A stretch of 64,000 nt of DNA from Bacteroidales bacterium (GTDB taxonomy: Bacteria; Bacteroidota; Bacteroidia; Bacteroidales; UBA1402): positions 62,001 through 126,000 of the forward strand of contig JAJFTH010000006.1 in NCBI GenBank assembly GCA_021373135.1. The letters run 5' to 3'. Position 1 is the stretch's first letter, and every line of letters begins with the position of its first letter. The notes below the pieces were generated by a model. It searched no databases, had not been told where the DNA came from, and saw nothing but the letters and a program-made list of their open reading frames with translations. The position numbers and the translations under genes were made by a program. Shown here one piece after another: positions 1 through 10,225 of the stretch.

Positions 1-1020
1 CTATCCAAAAACACGGGTGCTATTGCTTCCATCATCGGCCGTTACTACGCCATGGACCGTGATAAACGCTGGGAACGCATCAAAGAAGGATACAACCTGC
101 TTGTAAACGGTATCGGGACTCCTTCGACGGATATGGTTCAGGCTGTTCAGGATTCCTATGACGCAGGTGTGACGGATGAATTCATCAAAGCCATTGTCCA
201 TGTGGATGCAAACAAAAAACCTGTTGCAAAAATTGAAGAAGGCGACGTAGTCATCTTCTTCAACTACAGAAACGACCGTGCCAAAGAATTGACCATCGTT
301 TTGACTCAGCAAGATATGCCGGAGACCGGAATGAAGACAATACCCCTTGAATATTTCTGCATGACTCCTTATGATGCAAAATTCAAAGGCCTGCACATTT
401 TGTTCGACAAGGACAACGTTCAGAACACCCTTGGAGAAATAGTATCTAAAGCAGGGATGAAACAACTTCGTATTGCCGAGACAGAAAAATATGCACACGT
501 GACTTTCTTCTTCTCCGGTGGTCGTGAAAAAAACTTTGAAGGTGAAGATCGCATTCTGATTCCTTCACCAAAAGTCGCCACCTACGATTTGAAGCCTGAA
601 ATGAGTGTTTATGAAGTGGCTGACGCCTTGAAAGAAGCCATCGAAACTAAAAAATTCGACTATATCACTGTCAATTTCGCAAACGGAGACATGGTTGGGC
701 ACACCGGCGTTTACGAAGCCATTCGGAAAGCAGTTATAGCAGTGGATGAAAATGTCAGGAAAGTGGTTGAAGCTGCCAAAGCCGAAGATTATGAAGTCAT
801 CATCATCGCTGACCATGGTAATGCAGACAACGCGCTGAATAAAGATGGATCTGCCAACACAGCACACTCTCTGAATCCTGTGCCTTTCGTCTATGTCACC
901 GGCAACAAGTCCGCAAAGGTTTCCGACGGAATCCTGGCTGACGTCGCTCCTTCCATTTGCCATATCTTAGGCATCAAACAGCCTGCGGAGATGACTGGTA
1001 AATGTCTGATTAAAGATTAA
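1..1020 (+). CDS. gpmI: 2,3-bisphosphoglycerate-independent phosphoglycerate mutase, 5'-truncated by window edge
   Basis: This is the C-terminal 339 residues of the cofactor-independent phosphoglycerate mutase, which interconverts 3- and 2-phosphoglycerate in glycolysis. The reading frame is open from base 1, so the N-terminus (about a third of a usual ~510-residue protein) lies outside the window. The segment [14 protein letters not shown] is a family hallmark. The alkaline-phosphatase-like metal ligands are visible in [10 protein letters not shown], in ADHGNAD and in [10 protein letters not shown], which corresponds to the two-manganese site of the family. The stop codon overlaps the next start by one base, so the DUF3109 gene is probably translated from the same message. 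An internal ATG at 52 is not the real start, because family sequence continues upstream of it. Confidence 0.96.
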   Translation, partial: LSKNTGAIASIIGRYYAMDRDKRWERIKEGYNLLVNGIGTPSTDMVQAVQDSYDAGVTDEFIKAIVHVDANKKPVAKIEEGDVVIFFNYRNDRAKELTIVLTQQDMPETGMKTIPLEYFCMTPYDAKFKGLHILFDKDNVQNTLGEIVSKAGMKQLRIAETEKYAHVTFFFSGGREKNFEGEDRILIPSPKVATYDLKPEMSVYEVADALKEAIETKKFDYITVNFANGDMVGHTGVYEAIRKAVIAVDENVRKVVEAAKAEDYEVIIIADHGNADNALNKDGSANTAHSLNPVPFVYVTGNKSAKVSDGILADVAPSICHILGIKQPAEMTGKCLIKD

Positions 1021-1610
1021 TGTTACAGATTAAAGATACACTGATAAGTCTTGATCTGATTGATCGACAGTTTTGCTGCGATTTAATACATTGCGGCGGT
1101 ATATGTTGCGTTGAAGGTGAATCCGGCGCACCGGTGGAGCTGGACGAGATTGCCGAACTGGAAAATTCCCTGCCTTCTGTTTGGGAAGACCTATCCGAAG
1201 AGGCCAAGGCCATCATCAAAAAACAGGGAGTTGTCTATGCAGACCATGACGGAGAAATGGTGACCAGCATCGTCAACGGAAAAGACTGCGTCTTTACCTG
1301 TTACGACGAAAAAGGCATTTGCTTCTGTGCCATCGAAAAAGCCTGGAGAGCGGGAAAGATCTCTTTCATGAAACCTATCTCATGCCACCTATACCCTGTT
1401 CGGGTTAAGAAATTTGATGATTTCACGGCGGTTAACTATCAGGAATGGTCCATCTGCTCCAGAGCCAGACTTTACGGCGAGCAATTGGGACTACCAGTCT
1501 ATCAGTTTCTGAAGGAACCACTTATCCGCAAGTTTGGACAGGAATGGTATGATGAATTGTGCGAAGCTGCTGAGATGCTGAAAAGCGGAATGAATGGCGA
1601 TCCTAAATAA
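1020..1610 (+). CDS. DUF3109 family Cys-rich protein (YkgJ-type cysteine cluster)
   Basis: This 196-residue protein belongs to the DUF3109 family, which is widespread in Bacteroidetes and has no established reaction. Cysteines are abundant and grouped: C19-C20, C25 and C29-C30 near the N-terminus, then further Cys in the middle (DCVFTCY, ICFCAIE) and in ISCHLYPVR. This resembles the zinc or Fe-S-binding cluster of YkgJ-like proteins; metal binding is an inference. The ATG starts on the last A of the gpmI stop codon (TAATG), indicating translational coupling. A strong hairpin follows 18 bases after the stop, so this is the last gene of the unit. Confidence 0.85.
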   Translation: MLQIKDTLISLDLIDRQFCCDLIHCGGICCVEGESGAPVELDEIAELENSLPSVWEDLSEEAKAIIKKQGVVYADHDGEMVTSIVNGKDCVFTCYDEKGICFCAIEKAWRAGKISFMKPISCHLYPVRVKKFDDFTAVNYQEWSICSRARLYGEQLGLPVYQFLKEPLIRKFGQEWYDELCEAAEMLKSGMNGDPK

Positions 1611-1628
1611 AGGAGCCAGAATCATCAT

Positions 1629-1670
1629 TATACAGAAAGGGCTGTTCCGTAGAACAGCCCTTTCTGTATA
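1629..1670. terminator. Bidirectional intrinsic terminator between convergent DUF3109 and typA
   Basis: A perfect 19-bp inverted repeat (arms 1629-1647 and 1652-1670) with a CGTA loop sits between two convergent genes. It carries no clean T-run, but its stem stability and position suit a terminator serving both directions. Confidence 0.75.
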
Positions 1671-1679
1671 TCAATAAAA

Positions 1680-3479
1680 TTATTTCTTTCCTAAACGTTT
1701 GCGTTCGGTTTCATCAAGAATAATCTTGCGCATACGCATGTGCTTTGGAGTGACCTCTACATATTCATCTTCTTTGATATATTCAAGAGCTTCTTCCAAG
1801 GAGAAGATGATGGGTGGAGGCAATGTCGCCTTGTCATCCGTACCGGAAGCCCTGACATTCGTCAGTTTCTTGGTTTTATTCACATTGATGACCAAATCAC
1901 CCTCCTTGCTGCTTTCTCCTACAACCTGTCCGGCGTAAACATCTTCACCAGGGAAGATAAAGAAACGTCCGCGATCTTTTAGCTTATCCATTCCGTAGGC
2001 AACGGCAGTACCGGTTTCTATGGCAATCATGGAACCATTTTCACGTTTTTCGATTTCACCTTTATATGGTTCAAAATCCAAAAAGCGATGGGCAACGACA
2101 GCTTCACCGGCAGAGAGCGTCATAAGAATACCACGCAAACCGATGATACCACGCGAAGGCATCGTAAACTCCATATGAGAACGTTCATTCTTTGTTTCCA
2201 TTGTCGTAAGCTCTCCTTTACGACGAGTCACTATATCAATCATTTTACTGGCAGTCTCTTCGGGGCAATTGATGGTCAACTCTTCAATTGGTTCACATCT
2301 GACTCCGTTGATTTCTTTGATAATCACCTTAGGCTGACCTACCTGCAATTCATAGCCTTCACGACGCATGGTTTCAATAAGCACTGACAAGTGTAGCACT
2401 CCACGTCCATAGACAGTCCATATATCAGTGTCTGAACTTCTTTCAACGCGCAAAGCGACATTTTTGTCGAGCTCTCTCATCAAACGGTCATTGATATGAC
2501 GGGATGTCACAAATTTTCCGTCTTTGCCAAAGAATGGTGAGTTGTTGATGGTAAAAACCATACTCATGGTTGGTTCGTCTATGGCGATTGGCGGCAAGGC
2601 CTCAGGGGTTAGAATGTCAGCAATTGTATCTCCAATTTCAAATCCTTCAATACCAACCATGGCACAAATATCACCGGAACTCATCTCAGCACAGCGTTTG
2701 CGACCAAAACCGACAAATTCGTGCAGTTCCTTAATTTTACTTTTTACAACCGTACCATTCCGCTTAACAAGACTGACGTCCATATTTTCCTTAAAAGTGC
2801 CACGATGGACACGGCCCACTGCTATACGACCCACATAGGAAGAATAATCCAAAGAAGTCACCAGCATTTGAGGTGTACCTTCCAACTGAGTAGGGGCAGG
2901 AATATATTTGATGACAAGATCCAACAAATAAGTGATATTGTCCGTTTCATTTCTCCAATCATCAGACATCCAGCCTTTTTTGGCAGAGCCATAAGCCGTA
3001 GGAAAATCAAGCTGATTTTCTGTAGCATTCAAACTGAACATCAAATCAAAAACTGCTTCCTGAACTTCTTCCGGACGACAGTTTGGTTTATCAACCTTAT
3101 TGATACATACAATTGGCTTCAAACCAATCTCAAGTGCTTTCTGCAAAACAAAACGTGTCTGCGGCATAGGCCCTTCAAAAGCATCAACCAACAGAATCAC
3201 ACCATCGGCCATATTCAGAACACGTTCCACTTCTCCACCGAAGTCAGCGTGCCCTGGAGTATCAATAATATTGATCTTTGTACCTTTATAATTGATGGAA
3301 ACGTTTTTCGAAAGAATGGTGATACCCCTTTCACGTTCAAGTTCATTATTGTCGAGCATCAATTCCCCGACAACTTCGTTATTCCTAAACAATTGACCGG
3401 CAAGCAACATCTTGTCAACAAGTGTCGTTTTCCCATGGTCAACGTGAGCAATAATTGCGATGTTTCTAATATCTTGCAT
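1680..3479 (-). CDS. typA: Translational GTPase TypA/BipA
   Basis: This is a 599-residue ribosome-binding GTPase of the TypA/BipA family, implicated in 50S assembly and stress adaptation. The G motifs are in order from the N-terminus: AHVDHGKT (P-loop, residues 11-18), ERERGITI (switch I), DTPGH (switch II), NKVDKP (G4) and GSAKKGW (G5). The EF-Tu-like domain 2, the EF-G-like domains and the TypA-specific C-terminal part follow, and the length matches the family. It is divergent from rpsO, and a -7 element lies about 45 bases upstream of its ATG. Confidence 0.97.
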   Translation of the reverse strand: MQDIRNIAIIAHVDHGKTTLVDKMLLAGQLFRNNEVVGELMLDNNELERERGITILSKNVSINYKGTKINIIDTPGHADFGGEVERVLNMADGVILLVDAFEGPMPQTRFVLQKALEIGLKPIVCINKVDKPNCRPEEVQEAVFDLMFSLNATENQLDFPTAYGSAKKGWMSDDWRNETDNITYLLDLVIKYIPAPTQLEGTPQMLVTSLDYSSYVGRIAVGRVHRGTFKENMDVSLVKRNGTVVKSKIKELHEFVGFGRKRCAEMSSGDICAMVGIEGFEIGDTIADILTPEALPPIAIDEPTMSMVFTINNSPFFGKDGKFVTSRHINDRLMRELDKNVALRVERSSDTDIWTVYGRGVLHLSVLIETMRREGYELQVGQPKVIIKEINGVRCEPIEELTINCPEETASKMIDIVTRRKGELTTMETKNERSHMEFTMPSRGIIGLRGILMTLSAGEAVVAHRFLDFEPYKGEIEKRENGSMIAIETGTAVAYGMDKLKDRGRFFIFPGEDVYAGQVVGESSKEGDLVINVNKTKKLTNVRASGTDDKATLPPPIIFSLEEALEYIKEDEYVEVTPKHMRMRKIILDETERKRLGKK

Positions 3480-3523
3480 CCTATTGTTTTAACTCTTTTT
3501 ACCTATACAAACCTTTATGGACG

Positions 3524-3531
3524 CAAAAGTA
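3524..3531 (-). promoter_or_regulatory. -7 element for typA
   Basis: Read on the minus strand this is TACTTTTG, matching the Bacteroidetes -7 consensus TAnnTTTG. No good -33 TTTG lies at the expected distance. Confidence 0.5.
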
Positions 3532-3552
3532 GCTGTTTTTTTGCAGAAAATC

Positions 3553-3583
3553 ATTGTTTTTACAAAAGTATTGTCTATTTTTG
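3553..3583 (+). promoter_or_regulatory. Promoter for rpsO
   Basis: An ATTG (3553-3556, near-match to the -33 TTTG) is separated by 19 bases from TATTTTTG (3576-3583, exact TAnnTTTG). The predicted leader before the rpsO start is about 35 bases. Confidence 0.65.
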
Positions 3584-3624
3584 TGCCCTTATTTGATTCA
3601 ACTTACAATAATAACTCATTTTTT

Positions 3625-3894
3625 ATGTATTTAAATCCAGAGAAAAAGCAGGAAATCTTCGGTAAATACGGAAAGTCTAACACTGACACTGGTTCTCCCG
3701 AGTCCCAGATAGCATTGTTTTCCTACCGTATCAACCACTTGACTGAGCATCTCAAGTCAAACCACAAAGATCATAGCACAGAACATGCCCTGAGAATCAT
3801 CATTGGTAAGCGTCGTCGTTTACTCGACTACCTGAAAGAAAAAGATATTGAAAAATATCGTTCTTTGATCAAAGATTTGAGCATCAGACGTTAA
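3625..3894 (+). CDS. rpsO: 30S ribosomal protein S15
   Basis: This 89-residue protein is ribosomal protein S15, which binds the central domain of 16S rRNA early in 30S assembly. It has the hallmark segments DTGSPESQIA, INHLTEHLKSNHKDH and the basic IIGKRRRLLDYL. The start was placed at MYLNPEKKQ. The frame is open upstream to 3517, but that extension is hydrophobic, unlike S15, and runs across the promoter. The A/T-rich leader shows no Shine-Dalgarno motif, as is usual in this phylum. An intrinsic terminator follows directly. Confidence 0.97.
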   Translation: MYLNPEKKQEIFGKYGKSNTDTGSPESQIALFSYRINHLTEHLKSNHKDHSTEHALRIIIGKRRRLLDYLKEKDIEKYRSLIKDLSIRR

Positions 3895-3909
3895 AATCCT
3901 GATTAACGC

Positions 3910-3948
3910 AAAAAAAGGCCGTTCTCGAAAGAGAAACGGCTTTTTTTT
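3910..3948 (+). terminator. Intrinsic terminator after rpsO
   Basis: A GC-rich stem (GCCGTTCTC / GAGAAACGGC, one bulged A, GAAA loop) is flanked by an A-run on the left and eight T on the right, a textbook intrinsic terminator. Confidence 0.88.
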
Positions 3949-4040
3949 ATATCTTTGAGCGGTCTTTTTTATAAAAGCTAAATATTGTATATAGGAGGAA
4001 CTATCCTGGAGGTAATCATTTACTAACCATTTTTATTGCC

Positions 4041-5165
4041 ATGAGCCTAGAAATTAAAGAAGTTAAGACAGCCAAGGAGCTAAAAGCATTTATCAAATTT
4101 TCCCTAAAACTTTACAAAAACAACCCTTGTTACGTTCCCGCCCTCACTTATGACGAGATCAATACTTTTGACCCCAAAAAGAATCCGGCTTTGGATTTTT
4201 GCGAATCAGCCAGATTCATAGCAATCCGTGACGGTGAGATTGTTGGTCGCATAGCTGCCATTATCAACCATGACACCAACAAATGGTGGAAACAGGAACA
4301 TGGACGTTTCGGATGGTTTGACGTCATTGACGACCAGGAAGTCACCAAAGCGTTACTCGACACAGCAGAGGCTTGGGTAAAAGCAAAAGGGATGAAAGCT
4401 TTGAAGGGTCCATTGGGTTTCACAGATTTGGATCACGAAGGTATGTTGATTGAAGGCTTTGAAGAGATGGGCACTTTTGCCACCATTTACAACTACCCAT
4501 ATTACCCCAAACATCTGGAGAACCTTGGTTTTCGTAAAGATGTAGACTGGAAAGAATATCAAATAACCATTCCTGACCAGGTTCCGGACAGGCACGCCCG
4601 AATGGCAGCCATCGTTGCCCAAAAATACAATCTACATACCGTAAAATTCAAGACATCCAGAGCTTTAATAAAAAGATACGGGGAAAAGATCTTCAAACTT
4701 TGGAACGACACCTACAATGTCCTTTACGGTTTTGCACCTTTGACAGACAAGCAGGTAAAATATTACATCAAGATGTACCTGTCCTTTGTTCGTCCTGACC
4801 TGATCAGTCTGATCATAGACAAAGACGACAACGTAGTCGGCATGGGTATTGCCATTCCTTCTTTGAGCAAAGCTTTTCAGAAGACAAAAGGAGATATCTT
4901 CCCGTTTGGTTTTATACACCTGCTCAAAGCACTTCATAAAAATGATGTTGTCGACTTATATTTGATGGGCATTCACCCCGACTACCAGGGCAAAGGCTTA
5001 AATGCACTGATCTTTGCAGACTTGGTTCCCATTTTCATCAAGAACGGATATAAACTGGCAGAAACAAATCCAGAGTTGGAAGAGAACGGACGCATCCAGG
5101 TATTATGGTCCGAATTCAACCCCCGACATCACCGTTCCCGCAGAGTCTATATCAAGGAGTTTTAA
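4041..5165 (+). CDS. GNAT-fold N-acyl/acetyltransferase family protein
   Basis: This 374-residue soluble protein belongs to a Bacteroidetes family with an acyl-CoA N-acyltransferase (GNAT) fold. The C-terminal half carries the acyl-CoA loop GIHPDYQGKGLNALIF, matching the Q/RxxGxG/A motif A of GNAT enzymes. The N-terminal half (SARFIAIRDGEIVGRIAAI) resembles a degenerate first GNAT repeat, so a double-GNAT arrangement is likely. The substrate is unknown. It stands alone between the rpsO terminator and parE. Two GGAGG-like motifs occur in its leader, but about 30 and 45 bases from the ATG, too far to act as its Shine-Dalgarno. Confidence 0.75.
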   Translation: MSLEIKEVKTAKELKAFIKFSLKLYKNNPCYVPALTYDEINTFDPKKNPALDFCESARFIAIRDGEIVGRIAAIINHDTNKWWKQEHGRFGWFDVIDDQEVTKALLDTAEAWVKAKGMKALKGPLGFTDLDHEGMLIEGFEEMGTFATIYNYPYYPKHLENLGFRKDVDWKEYQITIPDQVPDRHARMAAIVAQKYNLHTVKFKTSRALIKRYGEKIFKLWNDTYNVLYGFAPLTDKQVKYYIKMYLSFVRPDLISLIIDKDDNVVGMGIAIPSLSKAFQKTKGDIFPFGFIHLLKALHKNDVVDLYLMGIHPDYQGKGLNALIFADLVPIFIKNGYKLAETNPELEENGRIQVLWSEFNPRHHRSRRVYIKEF

Positions 5166-5298
5166 AAGCCGGCCTTTTTTGTAAAGTCCATCGACAAATT
5201 TTGTCAGGAAGCGGAATCCATCTCTTTATTAAATCCGGAGAACAGGGACAAAAAGGTTTTTTCAAAATGTAAGAGTATCATTTTAGACAGTTTCTTCG

Positions 5299-5306
5299 TA
5301 CATTTG
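5299..5306 (+). promoter_or_regulatory. -7 element for the parE operon
   Basis: TACATTTG matches TAnnTTTG and lies 31 bases upstream of the parE ATG. No clear -33 element is visible. Confidence 0.5.
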
Positions 5307-5337
5307 CGAAACGATCCCAGAAAAATTTTTACAATCT

Positions 5338-7200
5338 ATGGAAGAACTGATCGCAACACCACCCACTATCGGGAGTTACGAAGATGATAATATCATTACG
5401 CTTGAATGGCAGGAACATATCCGTCGCCGTCCGGGAATGTATATCGGGAAACTTGGAGATGGGAACTCCGCCGATGACGGAATTTACGTTTTACTAAAGG
5501 AAGTTCTGGACAACAGTATCGATGAATTCATGATGGGCTTTGGCAAGACCATTGAAGTCACCGTGAAGGAAGGTTTTGTTTCTGTACGCGATCACGGGCG
5601 CGGAGTACCACTGGGCAAGGTTATGGATGTCGCTTCGAAGATGAACACTGGTGCCAAGTATGATTCCAAGGCTTTCAAGAAATCTGTGGGCTTGAACGGG
5701 GTAGGTATCAAAGCAGTCAATGCACTCGCCTCTTTCTTCCGCATACAAAGTTTTCGCGATGGGGAGACCAAACAAGTGGAATTCTGCAGAGGCATCATTA
5801 CAAATGAGACACACAAAGAGGCGACTAAAGAAAGCAATGGTACACTGATTGAGTTTATGCCTGATATCAAGATTTTCTCCAATTACGAATATCAGGATAC
5901 CTATATAGAGTCTTTGCTTAAGAATTATGTTTTTCTGAATTCCGGATTGATCATCTACTACAACGACAAAAAATTCATGTCACGTAACGGATTGGTTGAT
6001 TTACTGAATGAAAACATGACTTCCGAGCCGTTATATCCAATTATCCATCTGCAAGGTGAAGACATTGAAGTTGCTTTCACTCATGGAAATCAATACGGAG
6101 AAGAATATTATTCCTTTGTAAACGGGCAACACACCACACAAGGCGGGACGCACCAAACCGCCTTCAGGGAAGCTTTGTCACGTACCATCAAGGAATTTTA
6201 CAATAAGAATCATGATTACTCAGATATCCGTATGGGTATCATTGCGGCAGTGAGTATCAAGGTGGAAGAGCCGGTCTTTGAATCACAGACCAAGACCAAG
6301 CTCGGATCAAGGGATATGGGTCCAAACGGCCCTTCCGTATCCAAATTCATCAGTGACTTCCTAAAAAAAGACCTGGATAACTTTTTGCATAAGAATGGCG
6401 AAATTTCAGAAGCCATGCTTAAAAAAATCGCTGAATCTGAAAAGGAAAGGAAGGCCATTGCCGGCGTTACCAAACTAGCAAGAGAACGTGCCAAAAAATC
6501 AAACCTGCACAACAAAAAATTGCGGGACTGCCGCTTCCACTTCAACGACTCCAAAGGAGAACTGCTTGAAGAAACCAGCATTTTCATCACTGAGGGAGAT
6601 TCTGCCAGCGGATCCATCACCAAAAGCCGTGATGTTAATTACCAGGCTGTATTCAGTTTAAGGGGAAAACCTCTGAATTCCTTCGGTATGACCAAAAAGG
6701 TCGTCTATGAAAACGAAGAATTCAATCTTCTGCAAGCCGCATTGAATATTGAAGATGGCCTTGACGACCTGAGGTACGCCAAAGTTATTATTTCAACCGA
6801 TGCCGATGTGGATGGAATGCATATCCGTCTGCTGCTGATGACTTTCTTCCTTCAATTTTTTCCTGAACTGATTAAAAAAGGTCATGTCTACATCTTACAG
6901 ACCCCCTTGTTCAGAGTCAGAAACAAGAAGGAAATACGTTACTGCTATAACGATGACGAACGTATTCAGGCCATCGATGCCCTTGGCCCAAATCCGGAAA
7001 TCACCCGATTTAAAGGTTTGGGAGAAATTTCTCCCGATGAATTCAAGTATTTCATCGGCAAAGACATCAGATTGGACCGTGTTTCCCTGCGTAAGGAAGA
7101 TCTCGTTAAGGAATTGCTGGAATTCTATATGGGCAAAAATACATCTGAACGTCAAAACTTCATTATTGACAATTTAGTTGTCGATGAAGAAAATCTATAA
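5338..7200 (+). CDS. parE: DNA topoisomerase IV subunit B
   Basis: This 620-residue protein is a type IIA topoisomerase ATPase subunit. The GHKL ATPase motifs appear in order ([32 protein letters not shown]), followed by the transducer domain with its QTKTKLGS lysine loop. The TOPRIM motifs are [10 protein letters not shown] and [11 protein letters not shown]. The length and the absence of the long insertion of Gram-negative GyrB favour ParE. It would partner a ParC subunit not in this window to decatenate chromosomes. It heads a compact run with coaD (9-base gap), an S41 protease and metF. GyrB is the alternative, but the length and neighbourhood argue against it. Confidence 0.9.
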   Translation: MEELIATPPTIGSYEDDNIITLEWQEHIRRRPGMYIGKLGDGNSADDGIYVLLKEVLDNSIDEFMMGFGKTIEVTVKEGFVSVRDHGRGVPLGKVMDVASKMNTGAKYDSKAFKKSVGLNGVGIKAVNALASFFRIQSFRDGETKQVEFCRGIITNETHKEATKESNGTLIEFMPDIKIFSNYEYQDTYIESLLKNYVFLNSGLIIYYNDKKFMSRNGLVDLLNENMTSEPLYPIIHLQGEDIEVAFTHGNQYGEEYYSFVNGQHTTQGGTHQTAFREALSRTIKEFYNKNHDYSDIRMGIIAAVSIKVEEPVFESQTKTKLGSRDMGPNGPSVSKFISDFLKKDLDNFLHKNGEISEAMLKKIAESEKERKAIAGVTKLARERAKKSNLHNKKLRDCRFHFNDSKGELLEETSIFITEGDSASGSITKSRDVNYQAVFSLRGKPLNSFGMTKKVVYENEEFNLLQAALNIEDGLDDLRYAKVIISTDADVDGMHIRLLLMTFFLQFFPELIKKGHVYILQTPLFRVRNKKEIRYCYNDDERIQAIDALGPNPEITRFKGLGEISPDEFKYFIGKDIRLDRVSLRKEDLVKELLEFYMGKNTSERQNFIIDNLVVDEENL

Positions 7201-7209
7201 AAAATAAAG

Positions 7210-7674
7210 ATGCAAACAGCGATATTCCCTGGAACCTTCGATCCATTCACCTTGGGGCATGCTTCTGTTATAAGAAGGGGATTGCGCCTTTTTGACCGGA
7301 TTATCATAGCAATTGGCGTCAACGACTCCAAACAAACAATGTTTTCAATCGACCAGCGTTTAGAGCAGATCAGAGCTTGCTATGCACACGAACCAAGAAT
7401 TGAAGTTCGTTCTTATGAAGGGATGACTGTAGATTTTGCCCGTCAGGAACATGCCGGTTTCATACTTCGTGGAGTACGGTCATTGGGTGATTTTGAATAT
7501 GAAAGGTTGCTTTCGGATGTCAATCAGAAAATCTCCGAAATCGATACGGTCTTTTTATTTACGGAACCGGAATACTCCAGTATTCAGTCAAACGTGGTGC
7601 GGGAACTACTTAAATTCAATCAGGACATCAAAGACTTTGTCCCAACAGAAATTATCGAACTTTTGAAAAAATGA
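7210..7674 (+). CDS. coaD: Phosphopantetheine adenylyltransferase
   Basis: This 154-residue enzyme transfers AMP from ATP to 4'-phosphopantetheine, the penultimate step of coenzyme A synthesis. It has the nucleotidyltransferase TxGH motif (T14-L15-G16-H17 in GTFDPFTLGH), the FILRGVRSLGDFEYE segment and the C-terminal SSIQSNVVREL, equivalent to the usual ISST-x2-R motif. The length is typical. It lies 9 bases after parE and 4 bases before the S41 protease gene, so it is almost certainly in the same operon. Confidence 0.96.
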   Translation: MQTAIFPGTFDPFTLGHASVIRRGLRLFDRIIIAIGVNDSKQTMFSIDQRLEQIRACYAHEPRIEVRSYEGMTVDFARQEHAGFILRGVRSLGDFEYERLLSDVNQKISEIDTVFLFTEPEYSSIQSNVVRELLKFNQDIKDFVPTEIIELLKK

Positions 7675-7678
7675 TATA

Positions 7679-9268
7679 ATGAAGAAAACCATCCTTTGTC
7701 TTGCATGGATATTATCCCTTTCACCTTTACTTTTTGCACAATACACCAATTCTCCTTCAACACTGAAAATGAACATGGCACTTTATGCCATCAATAACCT
7801 GTACGTTGATCAAGTCAACACAGATAAGTTGGTGGAAGAAGGTCTCCGTGCCATAATCAAGGATTTGGACCCCCATTCAGCCTACATGACTGTTGATGAG
7901 GTCAAACAAATGAATGAACCTCTTCAAGGAGGTTTTGACGGTATTGGAATTTCATTCAATATGCTCAACGATACCCTTTTTGTTGTTGAAGTCATTTCCG
8001 GAGGTCCCTCTGAAAAAGTCGGATTGTTACCGGGAGACCGCATCATCAAAGTGGATGGACAAGCCATAGCCGGCGTCAAGATGAGTAATACCGATGTCAT
8101 GAAACGGCTGAAAGGGCCAAAGGGGACAATGGTTGCCGTATCCATCAAAAGACGTGGAAACAAAGATTTAAAAGATTTCAAGATTATCAGAGACAAAATT
8201 CCCATTTATAGTCTGGATGCTGCGTTTATGGTGGATAAAGCGACAGGATACATCAAACTGAATCGTTTCGGAGCCACCACTGTCGAAGAATTCAGGCAAG
8301 CATTCGATGAACTGAAGAAACAAGGCATGACCCAGCTTATTCTTGACTTGCAATCCAATGGTGGAGGTTTTATGAACGCAGCCACAGATTTGGCGGATGA
8401 GTTTCTTTCCGACAAAAAATGCATCGTATACACAGAAGGCTTGCACAGCCCACGTCAACAAAGCGATGCAACAGCAAATGGCTGCTTCGAAAAAGGGAAA
8501 CTGATCGTTTTGATTGATGAATATTCTGCTTCAGCCAGCGAAATATTGTCCGGTGCGATCCAGGATTGGGACAGAGGTCTGATCATCGGACGTAGAAGTT
8601 TCGGAAAAGGTCTTGTTCAGCGTCCAATTCCTTTATCCGACGGATCCATGTTGAAACTGACTGTCTCTCGATATTTCACGCCCAGTGGCCGTTTTATCCA
8701 GAAGCCCTATGATAATGCGGAAAACTATAGCAATGACTTGATTGATAGATATAACCGCGGAGAAATGGAAAATGCCGACAGTATTCATTTCCCGGATTCG
8801 CTCAAGACCAGCACTTTGATCAACAAACGCACTATCTACGGAGGCGGAGGCATTATGCCTGATGTTTTTGTACCTATGGACACGACACGCTTTACCAACC
8901 TGCACAAAATCATGGCAGCCTCAGGCATCATGAACCGCTTCAGCATTGAATATGTGGACACTCACCGTTCAGAATTAGCTGTAACCTATCCGAAAATAAA
9001 CGATTTCATCGAAAAATTTAGCGTTGACGACAGTATGACCAACCAGATGATACGTATGGCTGAAGCTGAAAAAATCACAATCAGTGATGAAGACCGCAAA
9101 TCAGACAGGACACTTCTGAAAAAGCAGCTGAAAGCATACATGGCAAGAGATTTTGGGAAAAACGCAGATTACTATAAGGTCATGTATAATGAAGACAACT
9201 CGTTGAATGAAGCCAGGCGTATTCTTGGAAAGAAAAATGCCTATGATGAAATATTGAAAAATAAATAA
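7679..9268 (+). CDS. S41 family C-terminal processing peptidase (CtpA/Prc type)
   Basis: This 529-residue exported serine protease starts with a signal peptide (MKKTILCLAWILSLSPLLFA). A PDZ domain follows (GGFDGIGISF to LLPGDRIIKVDGQ, roughly residues 80-160), then the S41 catalytic core. In YSASASE the middle serine, S285, is the expected nucleophile, and K310 in SFGKG is the expected general base. Their 25-residue spacing equals that of E. coli Prc. Such enzymes trim or degrade periplasmic proteins from their C-termini. It sits between coaD and metF with very short gaps. Confidence 0.93.
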   Translation: MKKTILCLAWILSLSPLLFAQYTNSPSTLKMNMALYAINNLYVDQVNTDKLVEEGLRAIIKDLDPHSAYMTVDEVKQMNEPLQGGFDGIGISFNMLNDTLFVVEVISGGPSEKVGLLPGDRIIKVDGQAIAGVKMSNTDVMKRLKGPKGTMVAVSIKRRGNKDLKDFKIIRDKIPIYSLDAAFMVDKATGYIKLNRFGATTVEEFRQAFDELKKQGMTQLILDLQSNGGGFMNAATDLADEFLSDKKCIVYTEGLHSPRQQSDATANGCFEKGKLIVLIDEYSASASEILSGAIQDWDRGLIIGRRSFGKGLVQRPIPLSDGSMLKLTVSRYFTPSGRFIQKPYDNAENYSNDLIDRYNRGEMENADSIHFPDSLKTSTLINKRTIYGGGGIMPDVFVPMDTTRFTNLHKIMAASGIMNRFSIEYVDTHRSELAVTYPKINDFIEKFSVDDSMTNQMIRMAEAEKITISDEDRKSDRTLLKKQLKAYMARDFGKNADYYKVMYNEDNSLNEARRILGKKNAYDEILKNK

Positions 9269-9277
9269 ATCAGATAT

Positions 9278-10225
9278 ATGAGCGTAATTGATAAAATCCT
9301 CCAAAACAAGGCCACTGCTTTTTCATTTGAGCTACTACCACCATTGAAGGGAAACTCCATTGACAGTGTCTATAAGACGATTGACACCCTGCGCGAATTT
9401 GATCCCAAATATATCAATATCACCACGCACAGAAGCGAAATGGTTTATCGTGAACTTCCAAACGGGCTTTTTGAACGCGTCGCAGAACGTCACCGCCCTG
9501 GAACAGTTGCCATCGCCGCAGCCATCCAGAACAAATATAAGATTCCCGTGGTACCACATGTATTATGCAGTGGCTACACCGAAAGCGAAACGGAATATGT
9601 GTTGATGGACCTGCAATTCCTCGGCATCCAAGATCTTTTATTGTTACGCGGAGACAAAGCCAAACAAGACAAAGCCTTTATTCCAACGGGACACGCACAT
9701 GCCACAGACTTACAGAATCAAGTAAACGCCTTCAATGAAGGTTACTTCATAGATGGTTCCAAGATGAAGAAACAGGATTGCCCTTTCTCTTATGGAATGG
9801 CTTGTTATCCGGAAAAACACGAAGAAGCTCCCAACATGGCTTCGGATATATACTGGGCTAAACAAAAAGTAGATGCCGGAGCCTCTTACCTTGTGACACA
9901 GATGTTTTTTGACAACCAAAAATATTTTGATTTTGTGGAAGAATGCAGAAAAACCGGAATCAATGTGCCCATTATTCCGGGCATCAAACCAATTACCTTC
10001 ATGAATCAGCTAACGGCACTACCCAAAATTTTTCACGTTGATATGCCTGAAGCTTTCTCCGTGGAGCTGGCCAAATGCAAGACAGATGCAGATGCTACAG
10101 AGGTAGGTGTAGAATGGTGTACTTTTCAAGCCAAAGGACTTAAGGAGCAAGGTGTCCCAAGCATCCATTTCTATTCGATGATGGCCACTCAAAGTGTCAA
10201 GAGAGTAGCAAAGGCAGTCTATTGA
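9278..10225 (+). CDS. metF: Methylenetetrahydrofolate reductase
   Basis: This 315-residue flavoprotein reduces 5,10-methylene-THF to 5-methyl-THF, the methyl donor for methionine synthesis. Family hallmarks are SFELLPP near the N-terminus, the INITTHRS segment, VPHVLCSG, LLLLRGD and LVTQMFFDN, with PIIPGIKPI near the C-terminal third. It ends the parE-coaD-S41-metF run. Its last 7 bases overlap the end of convergent dusB. Together with metK it places two one-carbon/SAM-cycle genes in this window. Confidence 0.96.
   Translation: MSVIDKILQNKATAFSFELLPPLKGNSIDSVYKTIDTLREFDPKYINITTHRSEMVYRELPNGLFERVAERHRPGTVAIAAAIQNKYKIPVVPHVLCSGYTESETEYVLMDLQFLGIQDLLLLRGDKAKQDKAFIPTGHAHATDLQNQVNAFNEGYFIDGSKMKKQDCPFSYGMACYPEKHEEAPNMASDIYWAKQKVDAGASYLVTQMFFDNQKYFDFVEECRKTGINVPIIPGIKPITFMNQLTALPKIFHVDMPEAFSVELAKCKTDADATEVGVEWCTFQAKGLKEQGVPSIHFYSMMATQSVKRVAKAVY

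Noticed and set aside
2721..3596. Long plus-strand open frame (291 codons) opposite typA
   Set aside because: It is fully antisense to a conserved GTPase, has no family resemblance and arises from typA codon usage.
3517..3624. N-terminal extension of rpsO by 36 residues
   Set aside because: The extension is hydrophobic, absent from S15 proteins and contains the promoter.
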